A stretch of DNA of 64,000 nt from Pontibacter amylolyticus (GTDB lineage Bacteria > Bacteroidota > Bacteroidia > Cytophagales > Hymenobacteraceae), in the NCBI RefSeq assembly GCF_014638845.1, contig NZ_BMFP01000005.1, positions 32,838 to 96,837 of the forward strand, read 5' to 3'. This document shows positions 53,769-62,576 of the stretch, one piece after another. The notes beneath the pieces are model-generated. The model searched no databases, was not told the origin of the DNA, and worked only from the letters and a program-made list of their open reading frames with translations. Both the position numbers and the translations under genes were made by a program. Position 1 is the stretch's first letter, and every line of letters begins with the position of its first letter.

Positions 53769-54167
53769 ATGTTCAAGAAGACCCTGGCAGGTATGTGTGG
53801 CCTGCTCATCTCGCTGGCTGCCTGCCAGTCACCCGACAACGCACAAACAGAACAGACTGACGCGCAAGAGAGCACCGCAATAGCCGACACAACAAAGCGG
53901 GAGCCCCGTCCCAAACCAGAGTATTACTCCTTCAAAGGGCTGGAGAAAAAGCGGGTGTACATCTGCATGGACCCAAGCGAAGATACTTTTCACCAGAAAC
54001 ACGATTGCCCGGTGCTGATCAGCTGCGCGAGCACCTTCCGTAACCTGACCCTACCGCGTGCCGTCGAGGCTTTCGGTCGCTACAACTGCGAGACCTGCAG
54101 CGCCGACCTGGCCTATGTGTTTGACGAGAATGCCGTGAGAATGGAAACCGGGCTGCAAGGCCAATAG
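53769..54167 (+). CDS. Small lipoprotein with the same Cys domain
   Basis: This 132-aa lipoprotein has the signal LLISLAAC-QS and an acidic linker. The C-terminal part VYICMDPSEDTFHQKHDC...VLISC...NCETCS lines up with the tail of the preceding nuclease: V-Y-[IL]-C, then a His, then [DN]-C, V-L-x-x-C, and a final C-S. The nuclease domain is absent, so the Cys domain stands alone. It lies 45 bases after the nuclease gene, suggesting co-transcription. It could bind metal or form disulfides; function unknown. Confidence 0.72.
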   Translation: MFKKTLAGMCGLLISLAACQSPDNAQTEQTDAQESTAIADTTKREPRPKPEYYSFKGLEKKRVYICMDPSEDTFHQKHDCPVLISCASTFRNLTLPRAVEAFGRYNCETCSADLAYVFDENAVRMETGLQGQ

Positions 54168-54182
54168 TTACAGCACACATTT

Positions 54183-54229
54183 AAACGCGCAATGCGGCAG
54201 TTCCTTTAGAGCTACCGCATTGCGCGTTT
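54183..54229. terminator. Bidirectional terminator between convergent genes
   Basis: A 15-bp perfect stem (54183-54197 with 54215-54229, AAACGCGCAATGCGG/CCGCATTGCGCGTTT) lies between the small lipoprotein and the uspA-like gene. Confidence 0.8.
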
Positions 54230-54244
54230 AAGGTATCATAAGTA

Positions 54245-55090
54245 CTACTTTCTGCCTTTCAGTACCAGCAGCGGCACTTCGGCCTGGTAGGTCATTTTTT
54301 CAGCCAGACTCTGCGAGAAGAGCTCGCGCAGGAAGCCTTTTTCGCGCCGCAGTATGGCCACCATGTCGCCGCCTGATGCGTTGTAGTATTCTTTAATACC
54401 GTCGGTGCGGTGTTTACTGACCACTTCCTCGAAATGGATGGGAGCGCCCGGGAAGGCCTGCGCCATCTCCTGCATAAATCCATCTTTCTTATCGCTCGTG
54501 CGTCCTGCTTTGTTCACATGCACCACGTCTACTTTGGCCCCGAACATGGCTGCAAAGTCCAGCACTTCGCGCAGGGTGGCTATATCATCAGCGGCATAGT
54601 CCGATGCATAGATGATCTTCTCGATGCGCGGATGAGTGGCTGTGGAAGGGATAGACAATACCGGGCATTTCACCTGCTCCATCACTGCTTCGGCATTGCT
54701 TCCGATCAGCATTTCCTCGAGCGCGTTGCCACCGCCCGTGGTTCCCATCACGATCAGATCGTAGCCGGCGGTCTTGGTCAGGTGCTCGGCCAGATCGGTC
54801 AGCAGGGCCTCTCTGATGATGTAGTCGCAGGTAAATCCGCCATCCCGGTTCGCACCATGGCGCTCCTCTATTTCGCGGCAGAGGTTCACCAGTCGTTCTT
54901 CGGCATCCCGCATCTGCTCACCCAGCAACTCGCTGGCCACCAGGGCGGTTTCGGAGGTGTCGACGATGGGCAGGTGCACCACATGCAGCAGGGTAAGGTG
55001 GCTTCCTGACTGACGGGCGATCAGCATGGCGTATTCCAGCGCGTTGTTAGCTGTTTTAGAAAAGTCGGTAGGGCAAAGGATTTTTTTCAT
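54245..55090 (-). CDS. Tandem-domain universal stress protein
   Basis: This 281-aa cytoplasmic protein has two UspA domains. Domain 1 starts MKKILCPTDFSKTANNALEYA and ends with the ATP-binding signature GTTGGGNALEEMLIGS (G-x2-G-x9-GS). Domain 2 (about 150-281) starts EKIIYASDYAADD and has lost the clear G-x2-G-x9-G motif. Tandem Usp proteins are common in Bacteroidota and respond to stress or energy state. ATG 55090. It is monocistronic. Confidence 0.92.
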   Translation of the reverse strand: MKKILCPTDFSKTANNALEYAMLIARQSGSHLTLLHVVHLPIVDTSETALVASELLGEQMRDAEERLVNLCREIEERHGANRDGGFTCDYIIREALLTDLAEHLTKTAGYDLIVMGTTGGGNALEEMLIGSNAEAVMEQVKCPVLSIPSTATHPRIEKIIYASDYAADDIATLREVLDFAAMFGAKVDVVHVNKAGRTSDKKDGFMQEMAQAFPGAPIHFEEVVSKHRTDGIKEYYNASGGDMVAILRREKGFLRELFSQSLAEKMTYQAEVPLLVLKGRK

Positions 55091-55479
55091 GTTGTCTGGT
55101 GGTTGGGTAGGCGGTTTATATCAAAGATTCACTATGTATACGTGTTGAAGTAAAGATTTGCTTTAATCCGGAAAATAAAAATGACCTGCATCATTTCAGG
55201 CGAATTCAGTGCGCCTGCTTATACCTGTCCCGGAGACGCTTTGTTTGATCCTTATGCCAACAGAACTTCTGACCAGTGAGGAAATTAGGGGTATGCAAGC
55301 CCCTACTCTTTTAAACAAGCTAAATGTTCTCCACAAAGCCATTGCAGAAGTTTTCCGTTAACCAGAGCTGTCCCCTTGAGGGGACAGTCTCTTCTGAAAA
55401 CTAACGTCAATGGTGCTTGGATACATATTGAGATGGTTTCAAAGAGTCGAAGAAACGAGCCCCGAGCATAGCTCCTTCA
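55091..55479. other. Intergenic region with possible small ORF
   Basis: About 390 bases. It holds a 35-codon ORF (55254-55361) and a hairpin CTGTCCCC/GGGGACAG (55368-55387). Otherwise I see nothing that can be named. Confidence 0.5.
55254..55361 (+). CDS. Possible 35-aa small protein
   Basis: ATG 55254 opens a 35-codon frame (MPTELLTSEEIRGMQAP...) ending TAA 55361, seven bases before an 8-bp GC-rich hairpin without T run. The composition (helical, Leu/Lys/Glu) is protein-like. There is no family match and no promoter; support is weak. Confidence 0.3.
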   Translation: MPTELLTSEEIRGMQAPTLLNKLNVLHKAIAEVFR

Positions 55480-56547
55480 CTATCTGCCTATCGTCTTGTT
55501 TAGCTCCTTCACTTCCTCCCAGGACCAATAGCGTTTCGGAGCTATACCTGCGTACTTTTCCCGGAAGTAGTCCACTACCAGTTGCTTCATCTCCTCAGCA
55601 GGTATAGAGGAGGTATGAATTTCCCGGGTAGTCGGGTGGTCGTAGCGCTCCATACGCGAGAGATCCTTTCCTTCGAGACGCAACAGCGGGCCGGTTTCAG
55701 TCAGACTGTCTGCCGTCCAGGTATAGCCGGAGGTTTCCAGGGAGTTGAGCTGCGCTGCCAAAGGCTTCAGGCTGATGCGGGGCAGGGTGGGCCTGGAAGC
55801 GAAATCGACCCAGGTGGTGTACTTGTACTCCAGTTCGTAGCGGTTGCCCTCGTAGCAAGTCAGCACGATGTCGAAGCCGATCGTGCGGCTGAACAGGGCG
55901 TAGTAATGCACCGGTTTCTGGGTTTCGATCACAATCAGGCCCAGGTCGGGGAAGCGTTGCAGTTTGGTGTCGGGCTTGTACATGTCGCGGTAGCCGATCA
56001 GTACGTCAGCCACCTCCTCTTCCCAAACCGGTTTTTCCCAGTCAGGGTCCTGCAGTACGCGGCCAAACTCCCGCAGAAAATACCTGAACTTGTCCACGCA
56101 GCGTTTCGCTTCTTTCTCCTCGGACTCGTCGGCGGCAAAAGGGGCATAGAACATGTCGCGCTCGCGGGTGTTGAGCCAGCAGACCAGCTTCAGCGCCTCC
56201 CCTGCCAGTGGATGGTTCAGGTCCAGTTCCCGGAAATCGCCGATGTGGGCCATCAGGCGCAGTAGTTCCTCGTTCTCCAGCGCCGGTTCCGGGTTCAGCA
56301 AACTCCATACGCCCACAAACCCATCGATGTCGAAATGGTTGGCTGTGACATAAGGCAAATCCAAACCGGGCAGGTTGAGCCGTAGGGCATGCAGCACCAT
56401 GGCAGCGCTGGTATCGTCGCGCACTTCAGCGGGAGTGGGCGCGCCACGCCAGTGCGAAAGCACCAGTCCGTTGGGGTGCATGCTGTCTACGATGATGGCC
56501 TTTTTCTCTTTTACGTCGCCAAAAGGTATAAACTGTCGCTTTATCAT
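55480..56547 (-). CDS. DUF6687-like conserved protein
   Basis: This 355-aa soluble protein begins with a segment (VDSMHPNGLVLSHWRGAPTP, RDDTSAAMVLH, YVTANHFDIDGFVGVWSLL) that resembles the DUF6687 family, including the LSHWxG, DDTS and NHFDxDG motifs. His and Asp in these motifs could be metal ligands, somewhat like DHH-type phosphoesterases, but the resemblance is weak. No known function. ATG 56547. It stands alone on the minus strand. Confidence 0.65.
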   Translation of the reverse strand: MIKRQFIPFGDVKEKKAIIVDSMHPNGLVLSHWRGAPTPAEVRDDTSAAMVLHALRLNLPGLDLPYVTANHFDIDGFVGVWSLLNPEPALENEELLRLMAHIGDFRELDLNHPLAGEALKLVCWLNTRERDMFYAPFAADESEEKEAKRCVDKFRYFLREFGRVLQDPDWEKPVWEEEVADVLIGYRDMYKPDTKLQRFPDLGLIVIETQKPVHYYALFSRTIGFDIVLTCYEGNRYELEYKYTTWVDFASRPTLPRISLKPLAAQLNSLETSGYTWTADSLTETGPLLRLEGKDLSRMERYDHPTTREIHTSSIPAEEMKQLVVDYFREKYAGIAPKRYWSWEEVKELNKTIGR

Positions 56548-56683
56548 GCCTTAAATATAGCTAAATCTGATGGCATCCCTTAAATTCGGGCGTTCTTAAC
56601 AACACACCAGGTGCAACAGGCATCCGGAACACCCAATTGTCCGGGCTTTCGTTTTAATTACAAAATCATCAACAAACAGCACG

Positions 56684-58183
56684 ATGTCAACCCTCCAGCA
56701 GCTATACCGCAGTTCCCTTTCCCTCCTGACCGACCTCTACCAGCTCACCATGGCCTACGGCTACTGGAAAGAAGGTATAGCAGAGCGGGAAGCCGTTTTT
56801 CACCTTTACTTCCGCAAGGCGCCTTTCAAGGGAGGGTATACGGTAGCGGCGGGGCTTGCCCATGTGGTGGAATATCTGCAGCAGCTGCAATTCACGGAAG
56901 AGGACCTGGCATACCTGGGCGGCCTGCGCGGCGGCCAGAACGAGCCGCTGTTTGAGCAGGCTTTCCTGGACTACCTGCGCGACCTGCGCTTTACCTGCGA
57001 CGTGGATGCCATTCCGGAGGGAAGCGTTGTATTTCCGAGCGAGCCGCTGATCCGGGTGCGGGGACCGCTCCTGCAGGCGCAGTTGGTGGAAACGCCCCTG
57101 CTGACGATCGTGAACTTTCAAACGCTGATCGCCACCAAAGCGGCCCGCATCAAAGAGGCAGCCAAAGATGACCTGGTGAGTGAGTTCGGGATGCGCCGCG
57201 CCCAGGGGATTGACGGGTCGCTGGCAGCCGCCCGGGCCGCTTATGTGGGGGGCGTGGATGCCACCTCCAATCTGCTGGCCGGCAAACTGTTCGGCATACC
57301 AGTGAGCGGCACCCATGCCCACAGCTGGGTGCAGGCCTTTGAGAGCGAAGCAGACGCCTTTGAAGCCTACGGCAAAGCCTTCCCCCACGACTCGGTGTTT
57401 CTGGTGGACACCTACAACACACTGGAAGGCGTGCGCCACGCCATTGAGGTAGCCAAAAAGCTGTACTCCACTGGCTTTAAGCTAAAAGGCATCCGACTGG
57501 ACTCCGGCGACCTGACCTACCTTAGCATCGAGGCCCGGAAGCTGCTCGACGAAGCAGGCATGACCGATACCAACATTGTGGCTAGTAACGACCTGGACGA
57601 AAACATCGTGAGCAGCCTGAAACAGCAAGGCGCCAAGATCAATGTCTGGGGAATCGGTACGCAGCTGGTGACGGCCTATGACCAGCCGGCGCTGGGCGGG
57701 GTGTACAAACTGGCGGCTTTTAAACAGGAGAACGGGGAATGGAACTATACCCTGAAACTGTCGGAGCAACTCGAAAAGACCTCTAACCCAGGTATACAGC
57801 AGGTACGCCGCTTTTATGATGAACAGGGGTTTGTGGGAGACATGATCTTCAACGAAGCAGAACCGCTGCCAGCAAAAGCACTCATCGTGAATCCGCTTGA
57901 CAACACCCGCCGCAAAGCGGTGCCGGAAGGCACTCCCTACAAAGACCTGCTGCAGCCTGTGCTCGCCAAAGGAGAACTTGTGCAGGAACTGCCCGACCTG
58001 AAAGCCATCCGGAAGCACCGCCAGGAGGAGATCGGCAAACTGCACGAAAGCATCCGCCGCCTGCTGAACCCGCACAGTTACCCGGCCGGTCTGGAGGCTG
58101 GTTTCCACCAGTTCAAAACCAATCTGGTGCTGGCCATCCGCGAGAAAGGCGAGGCTGCTTTGAAAGCGCGGCAGGCACACTAG
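56684..58183 (+). CDS. pncB: Nicotinate phosphoribosyltransferase
   Basis: This 499-aa enzyme of the NAD salvage pathway converts nicotinate and PRPP, with ATP use, to nicotinate mononucleotide. Family features are TDLYQLTMAYGYW at the N terminus, EFGMRRAQG, GTHAHSWVQAF with the catalytic His, LDSGDL, and the GIGTQLV phosphate loop. Length is typical of the longer bacterial form. ATG 56684 (MSTLQQLYRSSLSLLTDLYQLT). It is convergent with the HNH gene, with 15 bases between stops. Confidence 0.93.
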   Translation: MSTLQQLYRSSLSLLTDLYQLTMAYGYWKEGIAEREAVFHLYFRKAPFKGGYTVAAGLAHVVEYLQQLQFTEEDLAYLGGLRGGQNEPLFEQAFLDYLRDLRFTCDVDAIPEGSVVFPSEPLIRVRGPLLQAQLVETPLLTIVNFQTLIATKAARIKEAAKDDLVSEFGMRRAQGIDGSLAAARAAYVGGVDATSNLLAGKLFGIPVSGTHAHSWVQAFESEADAFEAYGKAFPHDSVFLVDTYNTLEGVRHAIEVAKKLYSTGFKLKGIRLDSGDLTYLSIEARKLLDEAGMTDTNIVASNDLDENIVSSLKQQGAKINVWGIGTQLVTAYDQPALGGVYKLAAFKQENGEWNYTLKLSEQLEKTSNPGIQQVRRFYDEQGFVGDMIFNEAEPLPAKALIVNPLDNTRRKAVPEGTPYKDLLQPVLAKGELVQELPDLKAIRKHRQEEIGKLHESIRRLLNPHSYPAGLEAGFHQFKTNLVLAIREKGEAALKARQAH

Positions 58184-58198
58184 CACAGGTGCTATACC

Positions 58199-58489
58199 TT
58201 ATCGTTTGCGGCCGCGCCGGTTGGAGATGCGCTCAACGCGCTTGCCACGCACCCATTTGAGGTATTTTTGCAGGTCTTCGGCCTGCTGCAGCGCAGGTAT
58301 AGAGTTGTACTGCATGGCCAGTTCGCGGTTGCTGAAGGTCAGGTGCAGGGTGCTGTGGCAGGGCTGGCACAGCTCGGCCGTGGCTCCGTAGCGGCCTCCC
58401 TCCTCCCGGGGTACCAGGTGATGCCGCGTGAGGTATAGCACCTCCCGGCCGCAGAGCTCACAGACCAGTTCCGCCTCTTTCTTTGCCAT
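58199..58489 (-). CDS. Small HNH nuclease-like protein
   Basis: This 96-aa protein has the Cys pair ELVCELCGREV, then TRHHLVPREEGG, and LCQPCHSTLHLTF: the treble-clef HNH fold with H-H at the active site and four Cys for zinc. It is a plain HNH nuclease without other domains, and the C terminus is very basic (RISNRRGRKR). The natural target is unknown. It is not next to restriction or mobile genes. ATG 58489. Confidence 0.82.
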   Translation of the reverse strand: MAKKEAELVCELCGREVLYLTRHHLVPREEGGRYGATAELCQPCHSTLHLTFSNRELAMQYNSIPALQQAEDLQKYLKWVRGKRVERISNRRGRKR

Positions 58490-58926
58490 AAGGTTTTTAC
58501 TTTATGCGCGGCCTCACTGTTACGCGCGAGTGCTACATAGTTCGGGCTTTTGCCTGAGCATACGTGTGCGTATTTTCAGCCTGCATACCCTATCCAAAAC
58601 TATACAATTACACCCTTTGCCTGATTAAAAACATTTGTGCCACTCGCAAGGTTTACAAGTCTTGCGCCCAGCTGGTAGCGCTCACTTTGCACACGTGCTT
58701 ACCAACATGAATAGACAAGGATCTGCTGAACAGGTATAGCGCTCGGAAGACGAATCGCGTATACACAAGGTTCTGTGGTTAGCTGTAGCTGTTGAGCTGA
58801 TGCACCGACACGATGTCCGCCTTCTATGGGGACAGTTACATGGTGTGAGTAGAAATAAAATTTACCGCTAAGCAGACGCAAATTATTAGTACATTGGCGC
58901 CCTGTTTTGATTTCAATGTTTAAACT
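58490..58926. other. Intergenic region upstream of MFS gene
   Basis: About 440 bases. Around 58642 an inverted word (GCAAG-GTTTACAAGT-CTTGC) is present. No ORF longer than about 25 codons and no clear promoter are seen. Confidence 0.5.
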
Positions 58927-60183
58927 ATGAATAGATTTCAGGATAACAATCCTGCTCCGATAATGGCCCCTGCCCAAGAGTCCCTGGTGCCGAAAGACCA
59001 GATCCGGGAGGGCCTGCTGATCTTTTTGCTGGCGGCCATCCAGTTCACGCACATGATGGACTTTGTGATCATGATGCCGCTGGGGCCACAGCTGATGCGG
59101 GTGTTCAGCATCTCGCCCCGCGAGTTTGGCCTGCTGGTGTCGGCCTATACTTTTAGTGCGGCCATCGCCGGTTTTGTGAGCGCCCTCTTCATCGACCGCT
59201 TCGACCGAAAACATGCCCTGCTGGCGCTGTACGTCGGCTTTATTGTGGGTACGCTGGGTTGCGCCATTGCCCCTAACTATGGATTGCTGCTACTGGCCAG
59301 AGTGGTAGCCGGCGGTTTTGGCGGTGTGCTAGGTGCGCTGGTGCTGGCCATTATAGGCGATGCCATACCAGAGCATCGCCGGGGTGCGGCAACGGGTCGC
59401 GTGATGGCGGCGTTCTCGGTGGCCTCTATTGCCGGTATACCGATCGGGCTATACCTGGCCAGTGAGATGAGCTGGCATGCTCCTTTTTACCTACTGGTAG
59501 GACTTAGCGTGGTGATCCTGTTGGTGGCAGTGCGCTTTTTGCCGGCCATGCGCGGGCACCTGACCAATGCCAGACCCGGCAATCCGTTCCGTGCCCTCAA
59601 GGCGATGGTGGTGCAGCCCAACCTGCAATGGGCCATGGCGCTCACGGTTACCCTCACCATGGCAGGCTTCCTGGTGGTACCCTTCATCAGTCCGTATATG
59701 GTGGCCAACGTGGGCTTTTCGGAGCGCGACCTGAGCTACATCTACCTGTTCGGCGGACTGGCAACGGTCTTCACTTCGCAGTGGGCGGGGCGCCTGGCCG
59801 ACAGGTATGGCAAGCACCTCATTTTCCGGTGGGCCGCCATTCTCTCTATCATCCCGATTTTGCTCATTACTAACCTGCCACCTGTGGGCATGGTGCTGGC
59901 TCTCACGGTTTCTACGTTCTTCTTTATCCTTTTCGGAGCCCGCTTTGTGCCGGCCATGTCGCTGGTCACTTCCAGCGTGGAGCCGGAGCTACGTGGCAGC
60001 TTCATGAGCATCAACTCTTCGGTACAGCAGTTGGGGGCAGGTATAGCGGCTTTTGTGAGCGGCCTTATTGTGCAGGAAACAGCCAGCGGCACGCTCACGC
60101 ACTACAACTGGGTGGGCATTATGGCGAGTGTGGTCACGCTGGTGGCCGTGTGGACCGTTAACCGTATCCGGACGGTAGGCTGA
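58927..60183 (+). CDS. MFS transporter
   Basis: This 418-aa inner-membrane transporter has 12 predicted helices. The MFS motif A is in the loop after helix 2 (FIDRFDRKHAL), its counterpart in the second half is WAGRLADRYGKHL, and a motif C-like GIPIGLYLAS follows helix 5. It resembles drug:H+ antiporter-type (DHA) carriers. The substrate cannot be told from the sequence. ATG 58927. It ends at a bidirectional terminator. Confidence 0.9.
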   Translation: MNRFQDNNPAPIMAPAQESLVPKDQIREGLLIFLLAAIQFTHMMDFVIMMPLGPQLMRVFSISPREFGLLVSAYTFSAAIAGFVSALFIDRFDRKHALLALYVGFIVGTLGCAIAPNYGLLLLARVVAGGFGGVLGALVLAIIGDAIPEHRRGAATGRVMAAFSVASIAGIPIGLYLASEMSWHAPFYLLVGLSVVILLVAVRFLPAMRGHLTNARPGNPFRALKAMVVQPNLQWAMALTVTLTMAGFLVVPFISPYMVANVGFSERDLSYIYLFGGLATVFTSQWAGRLADRYGKHLIFRWAAILSIIPILLITNLPPVGMVLALTVSTFFFILFGARFVPAMSLVTSSVEPELRGSFMSINSSVQQLGAGIAAFVSGLIVQETASGTLTHYNWVGIMASVVTLVAVWTVNRIRTVG

Positions 60184-60192
60184 CAGGTATAG

Positions 60193-60221
60193 AAAAAGCC
60201 GCTCGTAAGGGCGGCTTTTTT
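60193..60221. terminator. Bidirectional terminator
   Basis: The 10-bp stem AAAAAGCCGC/GCGGCTTTTT (60193-60202 with 60211-60220) serves the MFS gene (plus) and the receiver gene (minus). Confidence 0.85.
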
Positions 60222-60225
60222 ATTT

Positions 60226-60657
60226 CTATCGTAGCGTTCGTGTCATGAAAAAATTCTGAGAGAATACTGGGTAGTGTGTTTTACCATTCCGGAGCAATTG
60301 GAGCACTTCCCGCAGTTCCTCAGGATCGGCGCTCTTGAGTAGGTAACCGTGCACGCCTTCGTCGAGCAGTTTCTTCACTAACTCTTCTTCCCCATACATC
60401 GAAACGATCAGGATCTTTACTTTGCGGTATTTGCTGAGCACGTAGCGGGCCACGGCAATGCCATCCATATCAGGCATCTCGAGGTCCAGCATGATGATGT
60501 CCGGCAGGTTGCCTTCTATTTTCTCAAGCAGTTCAGCCCCGTTAGCAGCGTCACTTATCACCGTGATTTCCTCAAAATTCTTCAGAATCTCGATTACGCC
60601 CTTCCTGAAGAGGGTATGATCATCCGCGATGGCAAGTGTCAGTGGCTGCAGCTCCAT
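60226..60657 (-). CDS. Receiver-only response regulator
   Basis: This 143-aa protein has a complete CheY-like receiver domain of the NarL type: acidic pair Asp12-Asp13 in IADDHTLFRKG, phospho-acceptor Asp58 in IIMLDLEMPDMDG, Ser in VSMYG and Lys in LLKSADPEEL. The protein stops right after it (FFMTRTLR), with no LuxR-type DNA-binding domain. There is no sign of a frameshift, since a terminator begins four bases later. It is probably an output-by-interaction or phosphate-sink regulator. It is the last gene of a four-gene operon, 11 bases after the kinase gene. Confidence 0.88.
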   Translation of the reverse strand: MELQPLTLAIADDHTLFRKGVIEILKNFEEITVISDAANGAELLEKIEGNLPDIIMLDLEMPDMDGIAVARYVLSKYRKVKILIVSMYGEEELVKKLLDEGVHGYLLKSADPEELREVLQLLRNGKTHYPVFSQNFFMTRTLR

Positions 60658-60668
60658 AATAGCAAACC

Positions 60669-61499
60669 CTAGTTAAGCAACCCAAAGTTATAAATAATAA
60701 CGATAAGATAAGCAACAGGGACAACAATTTCAGCTTTTATACCTGCTCCCAGCTTTGAAAAGAAGTTGATGGCACCGTTTAGCAGGTCCACGCGGCTCTG
60801 CATGTTTTTCAGGCCCAAACCGCTGCTTACCCCTCCCTCATCCAGGGTGGCGTTGTAGTTGAATCCCTTGCCGTTGTCGGTATAGCGGAGGGTCAGCTTA
60901 TCGTCTTCGCGGTGCAGATTGATGGTGATCAGGCTAGCCTCGGCATACTTCAGGGTATTGTTAACAAGTTCCTGCAGGATGCGGAACAGCAGCAATTCCT
61001 GTCGGGCTTCGAGCCGGAATTTTTCGAGGTTGTGGGTGAACTTCACCTCCAGGCCACTGTCGGGCGGTACTGATCGGGCCAGACTGTTGATGGCCTGCAC
61101 CAGCCCCATTTTGTCGAGTACTACTGGCAGCAGGTCGTGCGAGATGCGGCGCACACTCTGTATCGCCTCGTCGAGCAGTTCTTTGGAACGGTGGGCTGTT
61201 TCGGCAGCAGCTTCGTTTTCAGCGCACTTGCGCTCCACCTGGCCTATGTTGAGCCGGATAAGGGCCAGCATACCGCCTACTTCGTCATGCAGGTCGCGGG
61301 CCACGCGGCGGCGTTCTTCCTCCTGCGCGTCAAGGGCCGCTTCCAGCATCTGCCGCTGCCGTAGTTCCTGCAGTTCGCGCAGGTGCTCCTGGTGCTGCAG
61401 CATACGGCGCTGGTAGGCAAACACGAACACGATAATGCCTATGGCCATTACCAGCAACACCGGCGTGATGATGAGCAAAGGAGTCAATGTTTCTATCAT
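60669..61499 (-). CDS. NarX/DesK-type sensor histidine kinase
   Basis: This 276-aa kinase has one N-terminal membrane helix (LLIITPVLLVMAIGIIVFVFA), a coiled coil, the HisKA_3 dimerisation helix with RDLHDEVGGML (His71), and an ATPase domain with ELVNNTLKYA, DNGKGF and GLGLKNM. It has no separate sensor domain, so input probably comes from a partner, plausibly the membrane protein encoded before it. Its ATG overlaps the stop of that gene (61496-61499). A receiver-only regulator follows. Confidence 0.9.
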   Translation of the reverse strand: MIETLTPLLIITPVLLVMAIGIIVFVFAYQRRMLQHQEHLRELQELRQRQMLEAALDAQEEERRRVARDLHDEVGGMLALIRLNIGQVERKCAENEAAAETAHRSKELLDEAIQSVRRISHDLLPVVLDKMGLVQAINSLARSVPPDSGLEVKFTHNLEKFRLEARQELLLFRILQELVNNTLKYAEASLITINLHREDDKLTLRYTDNGKGFNYNATLDEGGVSSGLGLKNMQSRVDLLNGAINFFSKLGAGIKAEIVVPVAYLIVIIYNFGLLN

Positions 61500-62155
61500 G
61501 CGGCCATCCTCCTCAAAATAAACACATGACTTGTGTAGAACAGGATAAGAAGTACCATGTTGATGGCTACACAGATGCGTGCCGCATCATTTGAAATGGC
61601 CAGCGCCTCATTAAAAATAGCATAGGACATACTTGTTCCGGCATAATAAATCAGGATGGCGCAACTTAGTAAGAACATTGGGTCACGGTCCAGGTAAATG
61701 ATTTTAGCATTGTTGGCGACCTTGTAAAAGTAAGTGATGGCCAGTATGATCAGCATGACACTGGCCGCAACCCGCGACACGGAATTCATCTTGGTTAAAC
61801 CGTCCGTGATAAAGGCATCATAATAGTTGAGTACACAAAGCAAAACTATCCCGAAAATAATGGTGCGCTTGAGCATGATTTTGTCGAAACTGTAATAAAA
61901 TATGCCAGCTAACACGCTAAAGCCAATTAAGGTGTACACATGATTCATCCAGAGATTATTCGTAGTCCCCAGCTTTGCTGTTATGATTTGCGCCGCCTGG
62001 GCAATTACCCCTAGTATTATATAGAGGAGCATTAACCTGAATTTGGGATCTTTCTGTTTCCGGATCAACCAAAGCCCCACTCCGAAAGGCAAAAGAGGGC
62101 TCAACACGGCGACCCATTTCAAGGAAGGATAGATATGTGCCAGGAAGAACTCCAT
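61496..62155 (-). CDS. Seven-helix membrane protein, probable sensor partner
   Basis: This 219-aa membrane protein has about seven hydrophobic segments separated by short loops (for example WVAVLSPLLPFGVGLWLI, MLLYIILGVIAQAAQII, TIIFGIVLLCVLNYYD). No known domain is recognised; the topology recalls 7TM input modules of sensor kinases. It overlaps the kinase gene by four bases and the small gene before it by one base, so the three are tightly coupled. Its likely function is signal input to the kinase (inference). Confidence 0.72.
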   Translation of the reverse strand: MEFFLAHIYPSLKWVAVLSPLLPFGVGLWLIRKQKDPKFRLMLLYIILGVIAQAAQIITAKLGTTNNLWMNHVYTLIGFSVLAGIFYYSFDKIMLKRTIIFGIVLLCVLNYYDAFITDGLTKMNSVSRVAASVMLIILAITYFYKVANNAKIIYLDRDPMFLLSCAILIYYAGTSMSYAIFNEALAISNDAARICVAINMVLLILFYTSHVFILRRMAA

Positions 62156-62469
62156 TAGCCTGCTAACTCGCTTTTGTTAACCGAACAGTCAGGTGGACAG
62201 GGCGAGGCTAGGTCCAATATCAGGCCTTCGGTCATGTCGTTGCCTTCAGCGTCTGTCCCTACCAGTAGTAGTTGCTGTTCTCCGTTATCATCCAGGGCAT
62301 AGTAGATGCGCATTGCCACGCAGTTTTCCTGTGCGAGAAGTTCCTTGACGGTGTCGGCTCCGAACAGATGCGAATTGGTTTTGCCTTTGCCGCTTGATCT
62401 GTATCGGGCTGTCCATCTTTTTGCCTGGTCACGTGTTATCGGCCCGCCTTCTTTTCCTGTGATTTCCAT
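62155..62469 (-). CDS. Small conserved soluble protein at head of the signalling operon
   Basis: This 104-aa protein starts MEITGKEGGPITRDQAKRWTARYR. It includes NCVAMRIYYALDDNGEQQLLLVGTDAEGNDM, a two-strand pattern, and a C-terminal part with Cys (ASPCPPDCSV). No family name is recognised. It overlaps the next gene by one base. Position at the head of the operon suggests a link with the signal pathway, but no function can be given. Confidence 0.65.
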   Translation of the reverse strand: MEITGKEGGPITRDQAKRWTARYRSSGKGKTNSHLFGADTVKELLAQENCVAMRIYYALDDNGEQQLLLVGTDAEGNDMTEGLILDLASPCPPDCSVNKSELAG

Positions 62470-62576
62470 GGATTTTGTTCGTAGAGAAGATTAAATGTAA
62501 ATATATAAAATTTTAGATAAAGCAATTTATCGTATTTTTATCTTTCAACTAATCTTACATTTTACCTAGAGACGGG

